The translations under genes were made by a program, and so were the position numbers. From Cupriavidus pauculus (GTDB lineage Bacteria; Pseudomonadota; Gammaproteobacteria; Burkholderiales; Burkholderiaceae): a stretch of DNA of 64,000 nt. Each line of letters opens with the position of its first letter. Position 1 is the first letter of the stretch. The notes under the pieces were generated by a model. That model was not told the origin of the DNA and searched no databases. It saw nothing but the letters and a program-made list of their open reading frames with translations. Location: the NCBI RefSeq assembly GCF_003854935.1, contig NZ_CP033970.1:186001-250000 (forward strand), read 5' to 3'. Shown one piece after another: positions 26,778 through 36,220 of this stretch.

Positions 26778-27923
26778 ATGCTGCTGTTCGGATTGTCCCT
26801 GCTGACCCTGCTGGTCTGGTGTGTCCTCGTGTTCGCGCGCGCCGGCTTCTGGCGCGTGCAGAAGCCCCTGCCCTCGCCCGATCCGGCCGCGTGGCCACCG
26901 GTCATCGGCGTGATTCCGGCGCGCAACGAGGCCGACGTGATTGCCCGCGCGGTGACCGGGGTGCTGACCCAGCAATACCCGGGCCGTCTACAACTGGTGG
27001 TGGTGGACGACCATAGCGCCGACGGCACCGCCGACATCGCCCGCGCGGCGGCCGTGTCAATCGGCAAGGCCGACGCGCTGACGGTCATCGCCGCGCGCGA
27101 CCTGCCGGCTGGCTGGAGCGGCAAAGTGTGGGCCCAGTCCGAAGGGCTGGCCGAAGCTGACCGGCAGATGCCGGACGCGGGTTTCGTCTTCCTGACCGAT
27201 GCCGATATCTGGCACGGCCCCCAGACCATCCGCGAACTGGTGGCACGCGCCGAGCACGAGCAGCGCGACCTGACGTCGCTGATGGTGCGGCTGCGCTGCG
27301 AATCGTGGTGGGAACGCATGATCGTGCCGGCTTTTGTGTTCTATTTCGCCAAACTCTATCCGTTCCGCCGCGTGGCAGACTCCCGCAGCAAGGTGGCGGG
27401 CGCGGCTGGTGGCTGCATGCTGGCGCGGCGCTCGGCGCTGGCCCGGATCGGCGGTTTCGCGGCCATTCGCGGAGAGTTGATCGACGATTGCAGCCTGGCC
27501 GCGAAGATCAAGGCAGGTGGGTCCATCCGGCTCGACCTGGCCGACGACAGCATTTCGCTGCGTCCGTACGACGACTGGCAAAGCCTGTGGAACATGATCG
27601 CCCGCAGCGCCTACACCCAACTCCACTATTCGCCGGCGATGCTGGCGGGCGCCACGCTCGGCATGGTCCTGACCTACCTGGCGCCGCCCGTGCTGGCACT
27701 GGCAGGCGGCGCCGCGCTGTGGCCGGCATGGCTGGCGTGGGTGTTGATGGCGGTCAGCTATCGCCCCATGCTGCGCGAGTATCGCCAGCCGGCCTGGCTG
27801 GCGCCGCTGCTGCCGCTGACCGCGCTTTTTTACCTGGGCGCCACGCTGGACTCCGCGCGCCGTTACTACCTGCGGCGCGGCGGCCAGTGGAAGGGCCGCA
27901 GCCAGGCGCCGGTGCGCTCCTGA
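26778..27923 (+). CDS. hpnB: Hopanoid-associated glycosyltransferase HpnB
   Basis: The 381-residue protein has an N-terminal membrane helix (2-21), a GT2-type domain (VIPARNEADVI at ~46, VVDDHSADGT with the nucleotide-binding Asp pair at ~76) and three C-terminal membrane helices (~285-350). This layout is that of HpnB, found in hopanoid gene clusters and proposed to act in hopanoid head-group glycosylation. The catalytic role of HpnB has, to my knowledge, not been proved. A TACAAT box at 26599-26604 could be its promoter -10. It converges with hpnA. Confidence 0.88.
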   Translation: MLLFGLSLLTLLVWCVLVFARAGFWRVQKPLPSPDPAAWPPVIGVIPARNEADVIARAVTGVLTQQYPGRLQLVVVDDHSADGTADIARAAAVSIGKADALTVIAARDLPAGWSGKVWAQSEGLAEADRQMPDAGFVFLTDADIWHGPQTIRELVARAEHEQRDLTSLMVRLRCESWWERMIVPAFVFYFAKLYPFRRVADSRSKVAGAAGGCMLARRSALARIGGFAAIRGELIDDCSLAAKIKAGGSIRLDLADDSISLRPYDDWQSLWNMIARSAYTQLHYSPAMLAGATLGMVLTYLAPPVLALAGGAALWPAWLAWVLMAVSYRPMLREYRQPAWLAPLLPLTALFYLGATLDSARRYYLRRGGQWKGRSQAPVRS

Positions 27924-27946
27924 GGCCCGGCTCCTGCCCAGGGCGG

Positions 27947-28921
27947 CTACTTCAGGTAGCCGTTGCCGCGGAACCAGTCCAGCGCGTCTTGCAGCGCCTG
28001 CTGGTACGGGCGGGCGGTGTAGCCCAGCTCCCGCTCGGCCTTGGCCGATGTGAAGAACATCCGGTATTGCGACATCTTCAGGCCGTCAACGGTCACGAAC
28101 GGCTCTTTTTTCGTGAACTGGGCGATGGTTTCCGCCACCCGGGCGATCGGATACAGCGGCCAGCGCGGCAATTCGATGGTCGGCGCCTTGCGGCCCGCCA
28201 TGCCGGCGATGTCGGCCAGCATCTGCCGCAGCAGCACGTCCTGGCCGCCCAGGATGTAGCGTTCGCCGATCCGGCCTTTGTCCAGCGCCAGGAAATGACC
28301 GTTCGCCACGTCGTCCACGTGGGCGAGGTTCAGGCCCGTATCGACGAAAGCCGGGATCTTGCCGGTGGCCGCCTCGACGATGATCCGCCCGGTGGGCGTG
28401 GGCCGGACGTCGCGCGGGCCAATCGGCGTGGACGGGTTCACGATGACCGCCGGCAGCCCCTCGGCCACCAGCCGCTCCACCTCGCGCTCGGCCAGCACCT
28501 TGCTGCGCTTGTAGGCGCCGATGGCCTCGTGCCCGGCCATGGCGGCGGTCTCGTCGACCGGGCCGGTGGCCCCGGCCACTCGCAGCGTGGCCACACTGCT
28601 GGTGTAGATGATGCGCTCGACGCCGGCGTCGCGGGCCGCGTTCATCGTCGTCACCGTGCCATCGACGTTCGACCGGACGATTTCCTCCGGATCGGGCGCC
28701 CAGAGCCGGTAGTCGGCCGCCACATGGAACAGGTAGCGGACGCCCGCCATGGCCCGCGCCATCGACGCCGGGTCGCGCATGTCGCCCTCCACCACCTCCA
28801 CGGGCAGGCCGGCCAGATTGGCGCGCGGGCTGGTGGGTCGCACCAGCACCCGCACCTGGAAACCGCGCTCCAGCGCCTGGCGCATGACCGAAGAACCGAG
28901 GAAGCCCGAGGCTCCTGTCAC
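27947..28921 (-). CDS. hpnA: Hopanoid-associated sugar epimerase/dehydrogenase HpnA
   Basis: The 324-residue reading frame from GTG at 28921 encodes an extended short-chain dehydrogenase/epimerase: [11 protein letters not shown] nucleotide-binding loop at the very N-terminus, catalytic YKRSK and TSSVATL. HpnA family members accompany hopanoid genes; their exact substrate is unsettled. The GTG start removes the first beta strand that family members have before the Gly-rich loop. An in-frame ATT codon at 28937-28939 would restore it ([12 protein letters not shown]) and sits 6 bases after AGGGGA, so I think the real start is 28939. Confidence 0.88.
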   Translation of the reverse strand: MTGASGFLGSSVMRQALERGFQVRVLVRPTSPRANLAGLPVEVVEGDMRDPASMARAMAGVRYLFHVAADYRLWAPDPEEIVRSNVDGTVTTMNAARDAGVERIIYTSSVATLRVAGATGPVDETAAMAGHEAIGAYKRSKVLAEREVERLVAEGLPAVIVNPSTPIGPRDVRPTPTGRIIVEAATGKIPAFVDTGLNLAHVDDVANGHFLALDKGRIGERYILGGQDVLLRQMLADIAGMAGRKAPTIELPRWPLYPIARVAETIAQFTKKEPFVTVDGLKMSQYRMFFTSAKAERELGYTARPYQQALQDALDWFRGNGYLK

Positions 28922-29166
28922 GAGAATGCAATTGTGAATTTCAAATCCCCTGTTGGCGTTGCGTGCACGTTCCGCGACGATGGCGCGTTATCGCGGACGG
29001 CAGTCGCGCATTTTCACCGGAATGCCAGTGTTGGCAATACCCCACGCGACGACGCGAAAATCCGACCCGGTATATAGTACCTACCGTGAACCGGGGAAGT
29101 GATGCCGGAATACCAAAAAAAAGTAATGTCCAGGAATTGTCACAAGAGGGTCGGGGGGCCGTCTGC

Positions 29167-30165
29167 ATGCAGGTAATACTTGCCCAGCCCAGGGGCTTCT
29201 GTGCCGGCGTGGTCCGGGCGATCGACATCGTCGACCGCGCCCTGATCAAGTACGGCGCCCCCGTCTACGTCCGCCACGAGATCGTCCATAACAAGCACGT
29301 CGTGGCCGGGCTGCGGAAGAAAGGCGCGCGGTTCGTCGAGGAACTCGACGAGGTGCCGGGCGATGCCGTCACGATCTTCAGCGCCCACGGCGTGTCGCGG
29401 AAAGTGATTCAAGAGGCGCAGCGACGCGAGCTGCATGCCATCGACGCCACCTGCCCGCTCGTCATCAAGGTCCATAACCAGGGCCGCCAGTACGCGGCGG
29501 CCGGGCGCCACGTGGTGCTGATCGGCCATGCCGGGCACCCCGAGGTGGAAGGCACGATCGGCCAGATTCCGGGCAGGGTGATCCTGGTGCAGAACGAGGC
29601 CGACGTGGCCAGGCTGGACCTGCCGGCCGACGCGCCGGTTGCCTATATCACCCAGACCACGTTGTCCGTGGACGACACCCGTAATATCATTGCGGCGCTC
29701 GGCCGGCGGTTTACCGACCTGGTCGGGCCCAGTACGCGCGATATCTGCTATGCCACGCAAAACCGGCAAAGCGCCGTGCGCGACTTGTCCACACGCGTGG
29801 ATGTGATTCTCGTGATCGGGGCCACCAACAGTTCGAATTCGAACCGGCTGCGCGAGATCGGCACGGAAAGCGGCGTGCCGAGCTACCTGATCGCCGACGG
29901 CAGCGAACTGGACCCGGCCTGGGTCCGCGACGCGAATGTCGTGGGCATTACCGCGGGCGCCTCGGCGCCCGAAGACATGGTGGAAGACGTCATTGCCGCC
30001 CTGCGACGCCTTGGTCCGGTCGACGTATCGGTCATGGAAGGCATCGAGGAACATGCCGAATTCCGCCTGCCGGCTGAACTAGCCGATGCAACGCTGGCCC
30101 CAGGGGCCAGAAGAACAACCGACATCAGTGACGCCCGGCTTGCCAGCCAGACGGCTGCAGGCTGA
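29167..30165 (+). CDS. ispH: 4-hydroxy-3-methylbut-2-enyl diphosphate reductase, IspH
   Basis: From ATG 29167 the protein is 332 residues with all IspH landmarks: iron-sulfur Cys12, Cys96 and Cys194, catalytic Glu126 in HPEVEGT, and TQTTLS. It makes the last step of the MEP pathway, giving isopentenyl and dimethylallyl diphosphate. Placement 32 bases ahead of hpnH suggests that this copy supplies precursors for hopanoid synthesis; many Burkholderiales carry another ispH elsewhere, which I cannot check. A longer reading frame upstream runs through the promoter and is not used. Confidence 0.95.
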   Translation: MQVILAQPRGFCAGVVRAIDIVDRALIKYGAPVYVRHEIVHNKHVVAGLRKKGARFVEELDEVPGDAVTIFSAHGVSRKVIQEAQRRELHAIDATCPLVIKVHNQGRQYAAAGRHVVLIGHAGHPEVEGTIGQIPGRVILVQNEADVARLDLPADAPVAYITQTTLSVDDTRNIIAALGRRFTDLVGPSTRDICYATQNRQSAVRDLSTRVDVILVIGATNSSNSNRLREIGTESGVPSYLIADGSELDPAWVRDANVVGITAGASAPEDMVEDVIAALRRLGPVDVSVMEGIEEHAEFRLPAELADATLAPGARRTTDISDARLASQTAAG

Positions 30166-30197
30166 ACCGACACACTGAACCAGAAGGAAGCACCCCC

Positions 30198-31367
30198 TTG
30201 GCCATCCCGTTTCTCCAGGTCGCCCGCGTAGGCGCCTACATCGTCCGCAAGCATCTTTCCGGCCAGAAGCGCTATCCGCTCGCCCTGATGCTCGAACCCC
30301 TGTTCCGCTGCAACCTGGCCTGCTCCGGCTGCGGCAAGATCGACTATCCGGACCCCATTCTGAACCAGCGCCTGTCGGTGGCGGAATGCCTGGAAGCCGT
30401 GGACGAATGCGGCGCGCCCGTGGTGTCCATCGCCGGCGGCGAGCCGCTGCTGCACAAGGACATGCCGGAGATCGTGCGCGGCATCATCGCCCGCAAGCGC
30501 TTTGTCTACCTGTGCACCAACGCGCTGCTGCTGGAAAAGAAGATCGACCAGTACGAGCCGAGCCCGTACTTCGTGTGGTCGATCCACCTGGACGGCGACC
30601 GCGAGATGCATGACCACTCGGTCAACCAGGAAGGCGTCTACGACCGCTGCGTCGAAGCCATCCGCATGGCCAAGGAGCGCGGCTTCCGCGTGAACATCAA
30701 CTGCACGCTGTTCAACGACGCCAAGCCGGACCGCGTGGCCCAGTTCTTCGACTCGGTCAAGGCGATGGGCGTGGACGGCATCACCGTGTCGCCGGGCTAC
30801 GCCTACGAGCGCGCCCCGGACCAGCAGCACTTCCTGCACCGCGGCAAGACCAAGCAGCTCTTCCGCGACATCCTGGCCCGCGGCAACGCCGGCAAGAACT
30901 GGGCGTTCAGCCAGTCGACGATGTTCCTGGACTTCCTGGCCGGCAACCAGACCTACAAGTGCACGCCGTGGGGCAACCCGGCCCGCACGGTGTTCGGCTG
31001 GCAGCGTCCGTGCTACCTGGTGGGCGAAGGCTACGTGAAGACGTTCAAGGAACTGATGGAAGGCACCGACTGGGACGCCTACGGGGTTGGCAACTACGAA
31101 AAGTGCGCCAACTGCATGGTCCACAGCGGCTTCGAGGCCACGGCCGTGGCCGACACGTTCGCCCACCCGATCAAGGCGCTGGGCGTGAGCCTGCGCGGCG
31201 TGAAGACCGACGGCCCGATGGCCCCGGACATCCCGCTGGACAAGCAGCGCCCGGCCGAATACGTGTTCTCGCGCCACGTGGAGATCAAGCTGGCCGAGAT
31301 CGGCAACCTGAAGAAGGCGCAGGGCAGCCGCGCCGAGAAGGTCCAGGCGACCGCCCAGGTCCACTGA
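30198..31367 (+). CDS. hpnH: Hopanoid side-chain radical SAM enzyme HpnH
   Basis: The 389-residue protein begins at a TTG codon preceded by AGAAGGAAG. The radical SAM motif is C38-NLA-C42-SG-C45, and SIAGGEPLL is the SAM-binding GGE motif; a SPASM-like C-terminal part follows. HpnH joins 5'-deoxyadenosine to diploptene to give adenosylhopane, the first step toward C35 hopanoids. It forms an operon with ispH; the next enzyme of the pathway, HpnG, is encoded 25 kb away in locus B. A single palindrome of the repeat family follows its stop codon. Confidence 0.95.
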   Translation: MAIPFLQVARVGAYIVRKHLSGQKRYPLALMLEPLFRCNLACSGCGKIDYPDPILNQRLSVAECLEAVDECGAPVVSIAGGEPLLHKDMPEIVRGIIARKRFVYLCTNALLLEKKIDQYEPSPYFVWSIHLDGDREMHDHSVNQEGVYDRCVEAIRMAKERGFRVNINCTLFNDAKPDRVAQFFDSVKAMGVDGITVSPGYAYERAPDQQHFLHRGKTKQLFRDILARGNAGKNWAFSQSTMFLDFLAGNQTYKCTPWGNPARTVFGWQRPCYLVGEGYVKTFKELMEGTDWDAYGVGNYEKCANCMVHSGFEATAVADTFAHPIKALGVSLRGVKTDGPMAPDIPLDKQRPAEYVFSRHVEIKLAEIGNLKKAQGSRAEKVQATAQVH

Positions 31368-31375
31368 TCTGGACG

Positions 31376-31402
31376 GCCCTCTCCCGCGCTGCGGGAGAGG
31401 GC
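31376..31402. repeat. Single GC-rich REP-like palindrome
   Basis: One hairpin of the family (arms GCCCTCTCCCGC / GCGGGAGAGGGC, 12 bp, 3-base loop) lies between the convergent hpnH and hpnM genes and could stabilise both messenger ends. Confidence 0.8.
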
Positions 31403-31415
31403 AAAACCCAACCGC

Positions 31416-32042
31416 CTACCGCGCGTTGTGACTGGTCAGGTACTTGATCAGCCCGTCGATCCCGTCGCGTGCCACGATGTCCGCAAACTGCTTGCGATAA
31501 ACCTCGATCAGCCACGCACCCATCATGTTGATGTCGTAGATCTTCCAGCCGTCGGCGCCTTTCTGCAGCCGGTAGTCGATCAGCATTTCGTCCCCGTTGT
31601 TCAGCACCCGCGTCGCCACGACCGAGTCGTTGGCGTTGCTGCCCGTCTTGGCCGGCTTGTACGAGAACTTGGGGCTCTGCTCGCGCAGTTGCGACAGCGA
31701 CACGGCATAGCTGCGCACCAGCAACGAAGTGAACTGTTCCTGGAGCGTTTTTTGCTGCTCGGGGGTGGCCTGTTTCCAGGCGTTGCCGACGGCCAGCCGC
31801 GTGGTGCGGCCGAAGTCGGTGTAAGGCAGGAATTCACGGCGCACGACTGCGGTAATTTTTGCAAGGTCGCCGGCGCGGGTTTCGGGGTCGGACTTGATCT
31901 TCGTGATCACGCCTTCGACAGCCGCCTGCACCAGCTTGTCGGGCGACGCGCTCGCGGTGGCCTGCGCATGGGCGGTGGACACGATGGCCACCATGGCGAT
32001 GGGCGCGATGATCGCGGCGGGGAGGATTCCGTAACGGTTCAT
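31416..32042 (-). CDS. hpnM: MlaC-type periplasmic lipid carrier HpnM
   Basis: From ATG 32042 the protein is 208 residues with a signal peptide (MNRYGILPAAIIAPIAMVA..., cleavage after AHA-Q). The mature part is the Ttg2/MlaC family fold (VRREFLPYTDFGRTTRLAVG, YKPAKTGSNANDSVVATRVL), which carries a lipid between membranes. Next to hpnN it is the HpnM type, implicated in hopanoid traffic. It is divergent to hpnN, so the two may share a control region; a TATACT box lies at 32083-32088 on the minus strand. Confidence 0.9.
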   Translation of the reverse strand: MNRYGILPAAIIAPIAMVAIVSTAHAQATASASPDKLVQAAVEGVITKIKSDPETRAGDLAKITAVVRREFLPYTDFGRTTRLAVGNAWKQATPEQQKTLQEQFTSLLVRSYAVSLSQLREQSPKFSYKPAKTGSNANDSVVATRVLNNGDEMLIDYRLQKGADGWKIYDINMMGAWLIEVYRKQFADIVARDGIDGLIKYLTSHNAR

Positions 32043-32082
32043 GACTCTTCGGGGCAACACGGCCGGGTTGGCCAGTCGGGCC

Positions 32083-32154
32083 AGTATATAGCGGATCGCG
32101 ATGGGATTCGGGCCGCCCCGCGCGTGCGGGTTACCCGCCTCCAACCGCTATACT
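32083..32154. promoter_or_regulatory. Divergent promoter region of hpnM and hpnN
   Basis: A TATACT -10-like box is seen on each strand: 32083-32088 (minus, for hpnM, 41 bases before its start) and 32149-32154 (plus, for hpnN, 56 bases before its start). Good -35 elements were not evident, so activator dependence is possible. Confidence 0.4.
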
Positions 32155-32209
32155 CCGGGTGCCGCCCGCGCGCCCCCGCCGCTTGCGGGCGTTGAAGATA
32201 CACAGACAC

Positions 32210-34936
32210 ATGATCAGACCGCTGCTGGTTCGCACCGTCAAGTTCGCCACCGTTCACGCCTGGCTCGTGATCGGCATCACCCTGCTGCTCACCGTCGGCT
32301 GCGGCGTCTATGCGGCACGCAATTTCGCCATCAATACCGATATCAGCAAGCTGCTAGAATCGGACGCGCCCTGGGCGACCAACGATGCCGCGATCAGCGC
32401 CGCCTTTCCGCAGCGCGACAAGATGATCCTGGCCGTCGTGCAGGCCCCGGCCAAGGAACTGGCCGACGCCGCCGCCAACGAGCTGGCCGACGCGCTGCGC
32501 CAGCAGCCAAACCGCTTCAAGGCCGTCGGGCAGCCCGGCTCGGGCCCGTTCTTCGAGCGCAACGGCCTGCTGTTCGCCGATACGGCCAGCGTGCACGACA
32601 TGGCCGACAAGCTCGGCCAGGCGCGCCCGCTGCTCAACAACCTGGCCCACGACCCCACGCTGCGCGGGCTGTCGGACTTGCTGACCACCACGCTGAACCT
32701 GCCGCTCCAGTTGGGCCAGGTCAAGCTGTCCGACATGGACAAGCTGCTGGCCGAAAGCGCCCGGACCGTCGATGGCGTGCTGGCCAACAAGCCCGCGGCG
32801 CTATCCTGGGCCGGACTCGTCGACGACAGCCTGAAGCCGAATGCCGACGGCCGCGCGTTCAGCTTCGTCACGCTGTCGCCGGTGCTGGATTTCAGCGACC
32901 TCAAGGCCGGCTCGGGCGCCAGCGACGCAATCCGCGCCGCCGCCACGCAGCTCAAGCTGGCCGAGCGCTACGAAGCCGTGGTGCGCCTGACCGGCCCGCA
33001 GCCGCTGGCCGACGACGAATTCGCCTCGGTCAGCGAAGGCGCCGTGCTCAACGGCGTGCTGACGCTGGTCGTCGTGATTGGCATCCTGTGGATGGCGCTG
33101 CGATCCGCGCGCCTGATCACCGCCGTGCTGGTCAGCCTGATCTCGGGCCTGATCATCACCGCCGCGCTGGGCCTGATGATGGTGGGCGCGCTGAACATGA
33201 TCTCGGTGGCCTTTGCCGTGCTGTTCGTGGGCCTGGGCGTGGACTTCGGCATCCAGTTCGGCGTGCGCTACCGGGCCGAGCGCCACGACCACGGCGACCT
33301 GAACGACGCGCTGACGCTGGCCGCCCGCGACGTGGCCGGCCCGCTCACGCTGGCCGCCGCCGCCACGGCCGCCGCGTTCTTCTGCTTCCTGCCCACCGAC
33401 TACCGCGGCGTGGCCGAGCTGGGCAAGATCGCCGGCGTCGGCATGGTCATCGCCTTCGCCACCACGTTCACGATGCTGCCGGCCCTGATCCGCGTGCTGG
33501 CGCCGGGCGGCGAGGCGGAAATGCCTGGCTTCGGCTGGCTGGCCCCGGCCGACGCGTTCTTCGAGCGCCATCGCAAGGGCACGCTGGTCGGCGTGCTGGC
33601 CGTGCTGATCGGCGGTTTCCCGCTGCTGCCGCACCTGCGGTTTGACTTCGACCCGCTGCACCTGAAGGACCCCCATTCCGAGTCGATGTCCACGCTGCTG
33701 GCGCTCAAGGACGCGCCGCAGGCCGGCACCGACGACGTCAAGGTGCTGGCCCCGACGCTGAAGGATGCCGAGGCCGTGGCCGCCCGGCTCAAGGCCGTGC
33801 CCGAGGTGGCCCGCGTGGTCACGCTGAAGACGTTCATCCCGGACGACCAGGCCGCCAAGCTGCCGATCATCGCTGGCATGGCGAAGAACCTGATGCCGGT
33901 GCTGACCCAGCAGACCGCCACGCCGGCCACCGACGCGCTGCGGGTGGCGTCGCTGCGCAACGCGTCGCGCCAGTTGTCGCTGGCCGCGCTGGACCACCCC
34001 GGCCCGGGCGCCGCGTCGGCCGAGCACCTGTCCCGGTCTCTCAAGCAACTGGCCGATGCCCCGCCCGCCACGCGCGACCGCGCCGAGCGGGCCGTGGCGC
34101 TGCCGCTGCGGCTGGCGCTGGCGTCGCTGCAACGGGCGCTGCAGCCGCAGACGATCACCCAGCAGACACTGCCGCCCGAGCTGGTGCGCGACTGGCTGGC
34201 CCCGGACGGCCAGGCGCTGGTCAACGTCAGCCCCAGGCTGCCGCCCCCGGGCGCCAAGAACGAAGCCGCCCGGCAGGCCACGCTTGACCGATTCATCGAC
34301 GTGATGGCGCGCGTGCAGCCGGACGCCACCGGCGGGCCGATCGCGATCAAGGGCTCGGCCGACACGATCATGACCGCGTTCATCCACGCGGGCATCTGGG
34401 CCGTCATCTCGATCACCGTCTTGCTCTGGATCACGCTCCGGCGTGTCGGCGACGTGCTGCGGACGCTGATCCCGCTGCTGGTGTCGGGCCTGATCACGCT
34501 GGAACTGTGCGTGCTGTTCGGCATCTCGCTGAACTTCGCCAACATCATCGCGCTGCCGCTGCTGCTGGGCATCGGCGTGGCGTTCAAGATCTACTACGTG
34601 ATTGCGTGGCGCCACGGCAAGACCAAGCTGCTGCAATCGAGCCTGACCCACGCGGTGCTGTACAGCGCGGCCACCACGGCCACGGCGTTCGGCAGCCTCT
34701 GGCTGTCGCACCATCCCGGCACGGCCAGCATGGGCAAGCTGCTGGCGCTGTCCCTGGCGTGCACGCTGGCCGGCGCGGTGTTCTTCCAGCCGATCCTGAT
34801 GGGCCGCCCGCGCCGCGAGCTGCCCGGCCGGCCCGAGCCACTCGGCCCGTCGCTGCCGCCACTCACGGTGGCTACGACCATGGCACAATCTGCCGATAAT
34901 TCAGCAGGGTCGGAATCCGGCAAACCCCGGCGCTAG
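32210..34936 (+). CDS. hpnN: Hopanoid transporter HpnN (MMPL/RND family)
   Basis: The 908-residue protein has the twofold MMPL layout: a helix at ~19-38, a large periplasmic loop, six helices around 285-445, a second loop, then helices around 725-875. [21 protein letters not shown] is the characteristic RND segment with the Asp used in proton transfer. HpnN carries hopanoids from the inner to the outer membrane. It is followed 99 bases later by mlaA, supporting one lipid export module. Confidence 0.93.
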   Translation: MIRPLLVRTVKFATVHAWLVIGITLLLTVGCGVYAARNFAINTDISKLLESDAPWATNDAAISAAFPQRDKMILAVVQAPAKELADAAANELADALRQQPNRFKAVGQPGSGPFFERNGLLFADTASVHDMADKLGQARPLLNNLAHDPTLRGLSDLLTTTLNLPLQLGQVKLSDMDKLLAESARTVDGVLANKPAALSWAGLVDDSLKPNADGRAFSFVTLSPVLDFSDLKAGSGASDAIRAAATQLKLAERYEAVVRLTGPQPLADDEFASVSEGAVLNGVLTLVVVIGILWMALRSARLITAVLVSLISGLIITAALGLMMVGALNMISVAFAVLFVGLGVDFGIQFGVRYRAERHDHGDLNDALTLAARDVAGPLTLAAAATAAAFFCFLPTDYRGVAELGKIAGVGMVIAFATTFTMLPALIRVLAPGGEAEMPGFGWLAPADAFFERHRKGTLVGVLAVLIGGFPLLPHLRFDFDPLHLKDPHSESMSTLLALKDAPQAGTDDVKVLAPTLKDAEAVAARLKAVPEVARVVTLKTFIPDDQAAKLPIIAGMAKNLMPVLTQQTATPATDALRVASLRNASRQLSLAALDHPGPGAASAEHLSRSLKQLADAPPATRDRAERAVALPLRLALASLQRALQPQTITQQTLPPELVRDWLAPDGQALVNVSPRLPPPGAKNEAARQATLDRFIDVMARVQPDATGGPIAIKGSADTIMTAFIHAGIWAVISITVLLWITLRRVGDVLRTLIPLLVSGLITLELCVLFGISLNFANIIALPLLLGIGVAFKIYYVIAWRHGKTKLLQSSLTHAVLYSAATTATAFGSLWLSHHPGTASMGKLLALSLACTLAGAVFFQPILMGRPRRELPGRPEPLGPSLPPLTVATTMAQSADNSAGSESGKPRR

Positions 34937-35035
34937 TCCGGGCGGCCTGCCGACGCACGCCAGACGGCCACGCCCGGCGCCACGGGGCGCGGCCGTCCTC
35001 CATGACAAGAACCGAGAAAGACAGACCGTCTCACC

Positions 35036-35893
35036 ATGCTCTCCCGCCTTACGTCCTTGCGCGCCGCGGCGCCCGTTTCGTCCCGGCTGGCCACCGCGCT
35101 GTGCGCGGCATCGCTGACCCTGCTGGCCACCGGCTGCGCCACCGGCCCCAACGCCAACCCGGCCGACCCGCTGGAACCGCTGAACCGGGCCATCTTCACG
35201 GTCAACGACAAGGCCGACACCTACGTGGCCCAGCCGCTGGCCAAGGGCTACCAGGCCGTGACGCCGGAACCGGCGCGGCTGGCGGTGACCAACTTCTTCA
35301 ACAACTTCTCGGACGTCGGCAACTTCGCCAACAACGTGCTCCAGGGCAAGCCCGTGGAAGCCGTGGAAACGATGATGCGGGTGGCCATCAACACGGTGCT
35401 GGGCATCGGCGGCCTGATCGACGTGGCCACGGCCGCCGGCATGCCGCGCCATTCCACCGACTTCGGCCTGACGCTGGGCACCTGGGGCGTGCCGTCCGGC
35501 CCGTACCTGGTACTGCCGCTGTTCGGCCCCAGCTCGTTCCGCGACGGCGTGGGCGTGGCCGGCAGCATCTTCCTGGACCCGGCGCACTATTTCGACGACG
35601 CCTGGCGCTATTCGATGTTCGGCGTGAACCTGATCAACACCCGCGCCAACATGCTGGGCGCCACCGACCTGCTGTCCCAGGCCGCGCTGGACAAGTACGC
35701 CTTCGTCCGCGACGCCTACACGCAGCGCCGCCAGTACCTGCTCAGCGGCGGCGGCGACGCCCTGCCGTCCTACGAGGACGACGAGGACACGCCCCCGGCC
35801 GACAAGGACGACAAGAAACCCGCCGAAGCCCCGGCCACGCCGGCACCGGCTACCCCCGCAACGCCGGCACCGGCGCCGGGAATGGCCAAGTAG
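35036..35893 (+). CDS. mlaA: MlaA/VacJ-type outer-membrane lipoprotein
   Basis: The 285-residue lipoprotein has a signal peptide ending in the lipobox LLATGC, then the VacJ/MlaA core (DPLEPLNRAIFTVNDK, LRMAINTVLGIGGL-like VAINTVLGIGGLIDVA, GPYLVLPLFGPSSFRDGVG). A Pro/Ala/Asp-rich tail of ~45 residues extends beyond the family core. MlaA forms a channel in the outer membrane that moves phospholipids out of the outer leaflet. Here, with HpnN and HpnM, it probably takes part in hopanoid or lipid balance. Other Mla components are not in the window. Confidence 0.93.
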   Translation: MLSRLTSLRAAAPVSSRLATALCAASLTLLATGCATGPNANPADPLEPLNRAIFTVNDKADTYVAQPLAKGYQAVTPEPARLAVTNFFNNFSDVGNFANNVLQGKPVEAVETMMRVAINTVLGIGGLIDVATAAGMPRHSTDFGLTLGTWGVPSGPYLVLPLFGPSSFRDGVGVAGSIFLDPAHYFDDAWRYSMFGVNLINTRANMLGATDLLSQAALDKYAFVRDAYTQRRQYLLSGGGDALPSYEDDEDTPPADKDDKKPAEAPATPAPATPATPAPAPGMAK

Positions 35894-35937
35894 GCGGTCT
35901 GGCTTGAGGGGCGGGTATCGCGGTTTGAACGGCTTGC

Positions 35938-36072
35938 CCTCTCCCCCAGCCCCTCTCCCGCAGGCGGGAGAGGGGAGCTAAAACCCCGCAGCCGGTTCGG
36001 GCCGCAGCCTAATCAATTCCACCGTCCGACTCCCCTCTCCCGCATCGCGGGAGAGGGGTTGGGGGAGAGGGC
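35938..36072. repeat. Inverted pair of GC-rich REP-like palindromes
   Basis: Hairpins at 35950-35975 and 36032-36058 have 12-bp perfect arms. The outer flanks CCCTCTCCCCCAG and TTGGGGGAGAGGG are themselves inverted, giving the same orientation as the pair at 14.8 kb. Confidence 0.85.
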
Positions 36073-36100
36073 CTAGAGGCTCTGCTTGCCGACCACCCCC

Positions 36101-36133
36101 AAAAAAACGCCCACGCCGGGGCACGACGTGGGC
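36101..36133 (-). terminator. Intrinsic terminator of the kinase transcript
   Basis: Read on the minus strand, GCCCACG / CGTGGGC form a 7-bp stem with an 11-base loop followed by GTTTTTTT, 88 bases after the kinase stop codon. Confidence 0.8.
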
Positions 36134-36220
36134 TGGAAGGCCACGGATGCGGTGTCCGTGGTCCGACAGATCGTAGGCAATTTCTGCACAGGGGATTGCC
36201 AACAATTGTGTCGGCAGCGG

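Larger units (their letters stand above)
35894..36220. other. Intergenic region with palindromes and terminator
   Basis: This 327-base gap between mlaA and the convergent kinase gene holds no gene. It is filled by an inverted pair of REP-like palindromes and an intrinsic terminator of the kinase transcript. Confidence 0.7.
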
